Assembly (NCBI GenBank): GCA_002771315.1
Contig: PCSF01000169.1
Span: 3,181-8,427 of the forward strand
DNA: 5,247 bases
DNA from: Desulfobacterales bacterium CG23_combo_of_CG06-09_8_20_14_all_52_9
GTDB taxonomy: Bacteria > Desulfobacterota > Desulfobacteria > Desulfobacterales > UBA2156
Direction: 5' to 3'
The notes below the pieces were generated by a model that was not told the DNA's origin, did not search any database, and worked only from the letters and a program-made list of their open reading frames with translations. How positions within the stretch are numbered: the stretch's first letter is position 1; every line of letters begins with the position of its first letter. Shown here piece by piece: positions 1 to 5,247 of this stretch. The translations under genes and the position numbers were made by a program.

Positions 1-410
1 AACTCCTCAAGATTTCGGATATCGTCAGCATCCATTCCCCTTTGACACCCGACAACAGGGGAATGATCAATGCAAGAACGCTTTCCATGATGAAATCCAG
101 CGCCTTTCTCATCAATACGGCCCGGGGAGAAATCATCAAGGAAGCGGATCTGTGTCAGGCTCTGAAAGAAGGGAAAATCGCCGGGGCCGGCCTCGACGTC
201 TTTGAACACGAACCTCCCGTCGGCTCACCCCTTTTGACACTGGAAAACGTGGTCCTGACGCCGCACACGGCGGCCTTTACACAAGACGCCCTGAAAAACA
301 TGAGCGTCGGCATTGCCGCCCAGATCATCGAGTACACCCGGGGGACCCTTCCCCGGCACACGGTCAACAAGGAAGTATGGGAGAAGTCTTTTGAGCGCCG
401 CAAACCGTGA
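1..410 (+). CDS. D-isomer-specific 2-hydroxyacid dehydrogenase, C-terminal part (5' end outside window)
   Basis: This is the C-terminal ~135 residues of an NAD(P)-dependent D-2-hydroxyacid dehydrogenase, a cytosolic oxidoreductase that interconverts 2-keto and D-2-hydroxy acids (3-phosphoglycerate, glycerate and lactate dehydrogenases belong here). The frame is open from base 3 and ends at TGA 408-410. Family hallmarks are visible: S-D-I-V-S-I-H-S-P-L-T-P near the window start; I-N-T-A-R-G with the catalytic Arg (codon 123-125); L-D-V-F-E-H-E-P with the catalytic Glu (codon 210-212); and L-T-P-H-T-A with the catalytic His (codon 264-266). These complete the Arg-Glu-His triad. The N-terminal substrate-binding half and the GxGxxG nucleotide motif lie upstream of the window. 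The family is usually about 310-330 residues, so roughly 40% is seen. There is no ACT domain at the C-terminus, so it is not a long-form SerA. The substrate cannot be told from this part. Its last 20 bases overlap the next gene. Confidence 0.93.
   Translation, partial: LLKISDIVSIHSPLTPDNRGMINARTLSMMKSSAFLINTARGEIIKEADLCQALKEGKIAGAGLDVFEHEPPVGSPLLTLENVVLTPHTAAFTQDALKNMSVGIAAQIIEYTRGTLPRHTVNKEVWEKSFERRKP
379..386 (+). promoter_or_regulatory. Ribosome binding site for the TTG-started primase-helicase
   Basis: GGGAGAAG lies just before the TTG at 391. The GGAG core (380-383) has a 7-base spacer. The site lies inside the end of the dehydrogenase gene and supports TTG 391 over the upstream in-frame candidate at 313, which would add 26 residues of low-complexity, out-of-frame dehydrogenase sequence. 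Confidence 0.6.
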
Positions 411-1992
411 GGATGCCATCCGCCGGTTTTATCTGGATCATCTTCCCGGAAGCCGCATGGAGAAAAGTCATCTGGAAGCCCCCTGCCCTTTTTGCGGCAC
501 GGACAGCTCCGGTCAAGCCGGCATCCTGATGGTGAACATGGACCCGGACAGCGGGTTCATGGGATACTACCGATGCACCCGGCGCTGTTCACCGGGAGGA
601 TTCCCGGCGTTTTTCGCGAAGATGCGGGGCATTGACCCCTCCGTCGTCCCCGGATTCGACCCGGACCGGGAGCCTTTTGTGCGCGATACGATCCTTCCCA
701 CCCGAAACCTCAACCTCGAAATCAACAAATTCCAGTCCCTCATGGGCGACAGACAATACGCGCATTTCAATCAATACGGCATTTCGCCGGCCGTCGTCAA
801 ACAAATGGGAATCGGGTACAACGGGAGATACCTCGTATTTCCCTATGTCCTGGAAGACAACAACTGCCATTCTGCGCGCTGTATTCTTCCGGAACGGGAG
901 GAAGACAGCTTCTGGCAGGGAGACGAACCTTTCACCGTCGGCGATTTCAGGATCTATAACACCCGCGATATCGACCGTTGCGAGGGCGGCGCCCTTTTCG
1001 TCACTGACGGGGAGATCAATCTGCTGGCGTTGACACACCTCGGATATCCCGGGATCGCCGTCCCCCATGTGAGCGATCTCAATATCCTGACTCCGGAACG
1101 CCTGGCAAACATCCACCGGGTGTTTTTAATCGTCAACCACACGCCGGAGGCTGATCAGGCCGCTCGATTCCTGGCCATCCGACTGGGATATAAATCAAGG
1201 ATCCTGAAATGGCCCTTTCATATGAAAAGGGGATACCATTTGCGGGATCTGGCCCAGGAAACAGGGGAGGATTTGGGGCCGGCCGTATCTCGCATGCTTC
1301 ATTCTTCAAAAGCCTTTTCCCCGTTTTCTCCCCCGGAAAAAGAACACCGTCTGCTTCTCCGATCCCTAGAGCGCGAAAAAGGAAAATCCCTCTTAGGAAT
1401 GCCCACCGGTTTCGAGAAGCTGGACCAAGCCCTCAACGGTCTTCGCGGCATCAATATCATGGGGGGGCCTCCCAAAGCGGGAAAATCGTGTTTTTTCATG
1501 CAGATCTCCACCGAAATGGCCAAAAACCGCATCCCCGTCATCTACTATGACTTTGAAAACGGCCGACAGAAAATATATTCCAGAACCCTGTGCCGTCTGA
1601 GCCGACTTTCGGAAAAGGAAATCCGGCATGACACAATGGATCCAAAAAAGCGCATGGGGTTCAGAGAAGCCAAGGATAGCATCCTGGAATTGCTTTCATT
1701 TTTCCGCGTCGTGACGGATCGGAAGCTCGGCCCCGACATCATGAGGAGAAAGATCGATTTTTTACAGCATGAAACCGGAACGGATTACACTCTGGTGGTG
1801 GTGGACAGCCTCCACAAGCTTCCCTTCAAAAATCTTTCCGAAAGGCGGACCGGGATCGACGAATGGCTGAGAAACATGGAGTCCATGCGGGACGAACAGA
1901 ATGTGACTTTTTTGGTAACCTCTGAATTGTCAAGGGGAGAGGGGGGGCACTATGACCGAACACCCGATATGGCCTCCTTCAAGGAATCGTGA
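391..1992 (+). CDS. Toprim-containing primase-helicase with DnaB/RecA-like helicase domain, truncated by in-frame TGA
   Basis: This encodes a 533-residue protein from TTG 391, with the layout of Twinkle/T7 gp4-type primase-helicases that unwind, and sometimes prime, DNA. In order: a zinc-ribbon (C-P-F-C at 32-35, C-x3-C at 62-66); a primase-core segment (about 127-152, G-I-S-P-A-V-V-K then Y-L-V-F-P-Y); a Toprim fold (V-T-D-G-E-I-N at about 204-210); and a RecA-like ATPase with Walker A G-P-P-K-A-G-K-S (359-366, Lys365) and Walker B L-V-V-V-D-S (Asp472), followed by L-V-T-S-E-L-S-R. The usual Toprim DxD is N-H-T (249-251) and the usual TEGE is T-D-G-E, so priming activity is doubtful. The ATPase looks intact up to the stop. 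That stop replaces the Gly of the conserved E-S-G-D-I-E-Y-S-A-D motif, and the frame continues conserved to 2172. The truncated product lacks the last strands of the helicase fold. The gene overlaps the dehydrogenase by 20 bases, suggesting translational coupling. No phage structural gene adjoins it. The family assignment is firm; the cellular role is unknown. Confidence 0.85.
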   Translation: MSAANREDAIRRFYLDHLPGSRMEKSHLEAPCPFCGTDSSGQAGILMVNMDPDSGFMGYYRCTRRCSPGGFPAFFAKMRGIDPSVVPGFDPDREPFVRDTILPTRNLNLEINKFQSLMGDRQYAHFNQYGISPAVVKQMGIGYNGRYLVFPYVLEDNNCHSARCILPEREEDSFWQGDEPFTVGDFRIYNTRDIDRCEGGALFVTDGEINLLALTHLGYPGIAVPHVSDLNILTPERLANIHRVFLIVNHTPEADQAARFLAIRLGYKSRILKWPFHMKRGYHLRDLAQETGEDLGPAVSRMLHSSKAFSPFSPPEKEHRLLLRSLEREKGKSLLGMPTGFEKLDQALNGLRGINIMGGPPKAGKSCFFMQISTEMAKNRIPVIYYDFENGRQKIYSRTLCRLSRLSEKEIRHDTMDPKKRMGFREAKDSILELLSFFRVVTDRKLGPDIMRRKIDFLQHETGTDYTLVVVDSLHKLPFKNLSERRTGIDEWLRNMESMRDEQNVTFLVTSELSRGEGGHYDRTPDMASFKES

Positions 1993-2172
1993 GATATCGA
2001 ATACAGTGCCGACAATGCTTTGATCCTGATGCCGGATTGGGACCCGCTGGATCCTATTTCCGAAAAAGAAAGAAAAAGCGCCCTGTTCCTCGTGGCCAGC
2101 CGGGAAAACAGCCCGGGGAAAGTCGCCGATTATATCCTCGAATACCCGTTATGGGGATTCAGGGAATCGTAA
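1993..2172 (+). pseudogene. 3' end of the primase-helicase gene, separated by the TGA at 1990-1992
   Basis: This is the same reading frame as the upstream gene, continuing 59 codons to TAA 2170-2172. It begins D-I-E-Y-S-A-D-N-A-L-I-L, the family's conserved block after the missing Gly. It later contains L-F-L-V-A-S-R-E-N-S-P-G-K-V, which corresponds to the K/R-x-R-x-G-x-x-G segment of DnaB-like helicases. Arg571 (numbered through the stop) is a candidate arginine finger. It ends with Y-P-L-W-G-F-R-E-S, resembling the usual C-terminal strand. Joined, the two pieces make one 593-position protein. There is no obvious start site of its own, so this piece is probably not translated separately unless the TGA is read through or is a sequencing error. 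Confidence 0.8.
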
Positions 2173-2205
2173 GGGAAAGAATCGACCTCCGCCTGCATCC
2201 TGTAA

Positions 2206-2225
2206 TGAAAGGGCCTGGTCTTTCA
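2206..2225. repeat. Small inverted repeat between the convergent genes
   Basis: TGAAAG (2206-2211) and CTTTCA (2220-2225) can pair around an 8-base loop (GGCCTGGT). It lies 34 bases past the end of the primase-helicase frame. No T-run follows on either strand, so it does not look like a standard intrinsic terminator. It could help end convergent transcription, or be chance. Confidence 0.25.
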
Positions 2226-2257
2226 CCATGGAGTCTATATAGCCCGGTCCCGTCGGC

Positions 2258-2440
2258 TCAGGTATGCAGGATCGCTTTTTTAATCTCCCGGTACATATCC
2301 CGATCCGCAGGAAAGGGAGAAGGCCGTCGGGTCCCCACATGAATCGTCAGGGTTTCAAACCCGTATTCCTCGATTCTTTTTTTGAGAAAAAGGTGTTCTT
2401 CTCCTTTCGTGTCGAATGTTTCCACGATTGCAATGGTCAT
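2258..2440 (-). pseudogene. UPF0261 / Tm-1-like ATP-binding protein, N-terminal fragment
   Basis: The 60-residue frame from ATG 2440 opens M-T-I-A-I-V-E-T-F-D-T-K-G-E-E. This matches the start of the UPF0261 (Tm-1-like ATP-binding) family, whose members begin with a hydrophobic strand followed by G/E-T-F-D-T-K-G-E-E. The next strand, F-E-T-L-T-I-H-V-G-T, and the P-F-P-A-D segment also fit. Full-length members are about 400 residues; their exact function in bacteria is not settled. The TGA at 2258-2260 ends the frame, and no other minus-strand frame below it looks like the rest of the family, so it is a truncated remnant. A GTG at 2461 would add seven residues, but the ATG has AGAGGAG just upstream. 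The start lies 38 bases below the stop of the large minus-strand gene, so the two were probably co-transcribed. Confidence 0.65.
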
Positions 2441-2442
2441 AT

Positions 2443-2449
2443 CTCCTCT
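2443..2449 (-). promoter_or_regulatory. Ribosome binding site for the UPF0261 fragment
   Basis: On the minus strand AGAGGAG precedes ATG 2440 with a short 2-base gap after the last G (4 bases from the GAGG core). It favours the ATG over the upstream GTG at 2461. The spacing is tight, so this support is moderate. Confidence 0.45.
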
Positions 2450-2452
2450 TTT

Positions 2453-2471
2453 ACTTTCCACTTTCCACTTT
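2453..2471. repeat. 7-bp tandem repeat ACTTTCC, about 2.7 copies
   Basis: ACTTTCC is repeated at 2453-2459 and 2460-2466 and begins a third time at 2467-2471. It sits in the short AT-rich gap between the large minus-strand gene and the UPF0261 fragment. On the minus strand it reads as purine-rich GGAAAGT units. It is too short to name; it may be a simple-sequence spacer or a slippage product. Confidence 0.45.
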
Positions 2472-2478
2472 AAACTTC

Positions 2479-5247
2479 CTATACATATTTCTTCATGGCC
2501 TCGAGGTACTCCGGGTAGCGCGAGAGGTAGAATGAGAGGCTCCTGGCAAAGTTGTCGCCCAGCACGCCATCGATGAACATCTGGCTGATGTCGCGCTGCT
2601 GGAGCAGTGTCAGCTGGGAAGTCACCAGAAGCTGCCGCTCCTCTTCGTTGATGTTCTTGAGCAGCTGGTCCAGGGCGCTGTGCGCCCTGGGCTGATACAT
2701 CCAGAAGTAGAGCAGGTCCAGGGAGTGGATGGTGATGATTTTTTCCAGATCGCGTGCCTCGCTGTGGGCATTTTTCCGTAAGCGCTTGGCGTTTTCAAGC
2801 AACTCGTAGGAGTCGGCTTCCGGATAGAGCAGTTCGAGCTGGGAGTAAATGGAGACCAGTTCGGAGAGTTTTTGGCGGTAATCCCTGAATCGCATACGGA
2901 TATTTTTGTAACGGTCGGCCGTACCCTCTATGATGCCGGCCATGAGGTCCGACGCGGTCTTGGAGATAATGGCGGCCCATTTCTGCAGCACATCCGTCAC
3001 CGCGACAATGCCGGCCGCCGAGAGGATCTGGCCCACCGCCAGGTTGATGGCGATGGCGATTGGGATGGATAGAGCGCTGCGGAAGAAGTTGCCGATGATC
3101 ACCCCTTTTGGCAGGCCGCGCAAGGCATTGTGGGTGGAGAGGTACAGGCCGTTGATCAAGGCCATGATGGTGTAGAGCAGCATCGGCTGGGTGGCGGTAG
3201 TGATGCCGAGCATGCGCTCCAGCAGAATGGTTTTGGTCAGGTAGTCGAGCAAGGGTACCGAAAAGCCGGTAAAGAGCAGCGAATCGGCGATACGATCCCA
3301 GCTTACGTAGGCGTTCCAGCGAAGCAGCGGGGAGCGCCGCAGCCCGCCGCCGCCGAGCACCGATTGCAAAATGTTGCGGACCCCGGTGATGCCGAACCAG
3401 ATAAAGGCGCCGCCGTAAGCCAGGAGCCACCAGTCATTGGTTAGGAAGAAGGTGGCAAAGGCAGGTAAGAATCCGAAGAAGATCTTGAGCAGATTGAGCA
3501 GGTGAGAGTTGATATAGCGCCATGAAATGCTTTTGCGCTGGTTTGGCTCCGGAGGGGCCAGTGTCAACTGGTTGTGAATCGCTTTCTGCACTCCGCCCAA
3601 CGTGATCACATTCCCCTGTTCGGTCATCCTGGTATCTTTGCTTTCCACGTGCCAGTCCACCTTCTTGAAGGTCCCTATCCAGAACGGCAGCGCCGTGCGC
3701 GGGATTTTACCCCATTTTTCCGGCTTGTAACTCATCGCTGTACCGGGGATGTATGTGTGGCGACGATAAACGCTGATGTGGATGGGTAGCCGGTCGCGGC
3801 CCGTACCCATATCTTTTTCAATTTGCCGGCGGGCCCTGGCCGGCAATGTCTCGATAACTGCCAGCCCCATGCCGTGAGCGCGCGGCGAGCGCCCGGTGGA
3901 GTCGCTGCCGATGCGCGCCTTGAGCGGTTTGGCTTGATACATGACTTGCAGCGAACCGATGTCGTGTAGAATGGCCCTGAGCTTGGCGATGCGCTCCGCG
4001 TCCCCCGGCGCTTTTCTCTCCTCGACCCGCTGGACGATCTCCAGAATCAAGCGTTTGAGCTTGATCGGGTTATGGCCGTTGATCGTCTCCTGGAGGCGGC
4101 TGATGGCCGGTATATGTTCCGTATGTCCGTTGGCCCAATCCTTGAGATTGAAGAGCTCCAGCCGCGAGATCATGCCGTCGCAGTCGTAGAGGAGTTCGAG
4201 CACATCTTCAACCCGCAGGCCGGACAGGTTCAGGGTGATGCGATAGTCGGTCTGCAGGGCGGCCAACCGGCCGAGAAGATCGGGGGGCGATGACTTGAGA
4301 AGTATCGGTACATCGGACGCGTCGCCGGGTACCGTATGGTCGGGAATATCGGGATTGCGCTCCGGTTTGAGGTATTCGGCTACCACCGCTTCCAGATTCA
4401 ACGGGTCCATGCGGTCAAACCATGCGGCCATACGTTCCTGTTCGCCCGCGTCGGCCGCGTCGTAAGCCGCTCGCAGCTGATCGGCCTTTTGCCCCATAGC
4501 GGCGCGCATCTTCTCCTCGATGAATTTTTCCAGATGCAGCAACGATTTCTGCCCCATGCCCACAAAGGCAAGAAACTCCCGGGCCTCAATCCGCGCCATG
4601 TCGATGCCGAACCCTTGATTCAACTTGGCAAGATGGCGCTGGTTGAAGGCCTCCAGCAGAGCCATCACATAGGCCTGCTGGTATTCCGAAGCACGGCGGC
4701 CATCAGCCATAAGGGCTGCGACGGCCGGCTCCTCCAGAAAGCAGAGAAAGGTCTCGGCGTCGGGAAAGCCCCGGGGCACCCAAATCAGATTGATATAGCG
4801 GCCGCGGAAGGGGGTGTAGAACTCGATACCGATGCGGATGTCAATCTCCATGATGCGGGCCGCTTCGGCCAGTTCAGCGGCAAAGCGCGGTTCGATATAG
4901 TTGTAGTGCACCACGCGCAACCGCCGGATGCCTTTGATCCAGGCATCCATGATCAGGTGGGTGGAGGATTTTCGGCCTTTGGTGCTGATGTCGTGGACAT
5001 GGTCGTCGAACGAGATCTGGTTCCACTCCTCGGGCATCTCCAGCAGGTGATACTTGTGCAGTTGCTTGCGTATCCGTCGAGGCTTGCCCGAAGCGGTAAT
5101 GCGGAAATCATGGACCAGTTCCAGTTGGCGCAGCGGGTTGTGGCGCGCCCGCACCACCTCCTTCATGATCTGCATCAGGACCCGGGCGGTATTCTTAGGC
5201 AAGGGGCCTTCGGCGGTATCCAGCACTTCGGCGCGCAGCGAGCGCAA
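2479..5247 (-). CDS. Large protein of unknown family: PHP-like N-terminal region plus multi-pass membrane domain (5' end outside window)
   Basis: This is an open frame of 922 residues, still open at the window edge, ending in TAG 2479-2481. Numbering here is from the edge. I do not recognise a named family. Residues 80-165 resemble a PHP-type metal hydrolase start: D-D-H-V-H-D-I-S (His83, His85, Asp86), a helix, V-V-H-Y-N (His114), then R-I-G-I-E-F (Glu142). The later metal ligands are not obvious, so the assignment is tentative. Residues 330-430 alternate strands and helices (T-L-N-L-S-G, L-E-L-F-N-L) and may complete a barrel. Around 583-750 are about five hydrophobic segments (roughly 583-602, 606-622, 654-676, 686-703, 716-750), implying an inner-membrane protein with a large N-terminal soluble part. 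Residues 778-922 are charged and helical, rich in Leu, Glu and Arg, perhaps a coiled coil. Codon use is richer in CTG, CGC and GCC than the left-hand genes. Partners upstream are not visible. Confidence 0.75.
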   Translation of the reverse strand: MRSLRAEVLDTAEGPLPKNTARVLMQIMKEVVRARHNPLRQLELVHDFRITASGKPRRIRKQLHKYHLLEMPEEWNQISFDDHVHDISTKGRKSSTHLIMDAWIKGIRRLRVVHYNYIEPRFAAELAEAARIMEIDIRIGIEFYTPFRGRYINLIWVPRGFPDAETFLCFLEEPAVAALMADGRRASEYQQAYVMALLEAFNQRHLAKLNQGFGIDMARIEAREFLAFVGMGQKSLLHLEKFIEEKMRAAMGQKADQLRAAYDAADAGEQERMAAWFDRMDPLNLEAVVAEYLKPERNPDIPDHTVPGDASDVPILLKSSPPDLLGRLAALQTDYRITLNLSGLRVEDVLELLYDCDGMISRLELFNLKDWANGHTEHIPAISRLQETINGHNPIKLKRLILEIVQRVEERKAPGDAERIAKLRAILHDIGSLQVMYQAKPLKARIGSDSTGRSPRAHGMGLAVIETLPARARRQIEKDMGTGRDRLPIHISVYRRHTYIPGTAMSYKPEKWGKIPRTALPFWIGTFKKVDWHVESKDTRMTEQGNVITLGGVQKAIHNQLTLAPPEPNQRKSISWRYINSHLLNLLKIFFGFLPAFATFFLTNDWWLLAYGGAFIWFGITGVRNILQSVLGGGGLRRSPLLRWNAYVSWDRIADSLLFTGFSVPLLDYLTKTILLERMLGITTATQPMLLYTIMALINGLYLSTHNALRGLPKGVIIGNFFRSALSIPIAIAINLAVGQILSAAGIVAVTDVLQKWAAIISKTASDLMAGIIEGTADRYKNIRMRFRDYRQKLSELVSIYSQLELLYPEADSYELLENAKRLRKNAHSEARDLEKIITIHSLDLLYFWMYQPRAHSALDQLLKNINEEERQLLVTSQLTLLQQRDISQMFIDGVLGDNFARSLSFYLSRYPEYLEAMKKYV

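Noticed and set aside
1461..1947. Frameshift at one of the two G7 runs (1461-1467 and 1941-1947)
   Set aside because: Both runs are crossed in frame: the Walker A motif follows the first, and the S-R-G-E-G-G segment spans the second, with family-like sequence on both sides.
1990..1992. TGA as a selenocysteine codon in the helicase
   Set aside because: The position is a structural Gly in the family, not a redox Cys, and I see no convincing hairpin just after the TGA. The nearest pairing (GATCC with GGATC, about 30 bases on, 22-base loop) is weak.
391..2172. TGA read as Gly under an alternative genetic code
   Set aside because: The dehydrogenase ends cleanly at a TGA (408-410), and reading through it gives an unlikely tail. 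The base composition also does not suggest the low-GC lineages with that code.
2276..2281. T6 run as an intrinsic terminator for the plus-strand operon
   Set aside because: No GC-rich stem precedes it, and it lies within the UPF0261 coding fragment as a Lys-Lys codon pair.
1989..2342. Plus-strand frame of 117 codons across the helicase 3' end
   Set aside because: It is a different frame from the conserved helicase tail, Arg- and Pro-rich with no family-like pattern; a shadow.
2795..3430. Minus-strand frame of 211 codons inside the large gene
   Set aside because: It is Arg/His-rich out-of-frame translation of the membrane-segment region, typical of a shadow in high-GC coding DNA.

Overview
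The window looks like a moderately GC-rich bacterial genome segment. The left part is about 53-55% GC in the lines I counted by hand, and the right part about 60-67%. A Desulfobacterota-like (deltaproteobacterial) source would fit the mix of families, but that is a guess; no marker gene here fixes the taxonomy. There are no rRNA, tRNA, CRISPR, IS or phage structural genes.

Left part, plus strand (1-2172). The 3' end of a D-isomer-specific 2-hydroxyacid dehydrogenase gene (stop at 408-410) overlaps by 20 bases a gene for a Twinkle/phage-T7-gp4-like primase-helicase. That gene starts at a TTG (391) behind a good Shine-Dalgarno sequence. The encoded protein has a zinc-ribbon, a primase-core/Toprim region whose acidic DxD motif is degenerate, and a DnaB/RecA-type helicase domain with clear Walker A and B motifs. 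It is interrupted by an in-frame TGA at 1990-1992, exactly where the family normally has Gly in an E-S-G-D-I-E-Y-S-A-D type motif. The reading frame then continues for 59 more conserved-looking codons to a TAA at 2170-2172. The likeliest reading is a nonsense mutation (GGA to TGA) or a sequencing error, giving a 533-residue truncated protein in place of about 593.

Middle (2173-2478). This is a short convergent junction. It holds the first ~60 codons of a UPF0261/Tm-1-like ATP-binding protein on the minus strand (family length about 400), cut short by a stop at 2258. Beyond it are 85 bases with no gene. A 7-bp tandem repeat lies just upstream of the fragment.

Right part, minus strand (2479-5247). 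One very long open frame fills the rest of the window and is still open at the window edge (at least 922 residues). It has a soluble N-terminal half with a PHP-hydrolase-like stretch (H-x-H-D, then a G-I-E-F strand), a cluster of about five hydrophobic segments around residues 583-750, and a charged helical C-terminal tail. I do not recognise it as a named family. It is the best candidate here for something poorly described.

The right-hand gene is richer in GC and in CTG/CGC/GCC-type codons than the left-hand genes. With the truncated UPF0261 gene at the boundary, this suggests a rearrangement, horizontal transfer or an assembly join near 2170-2480.
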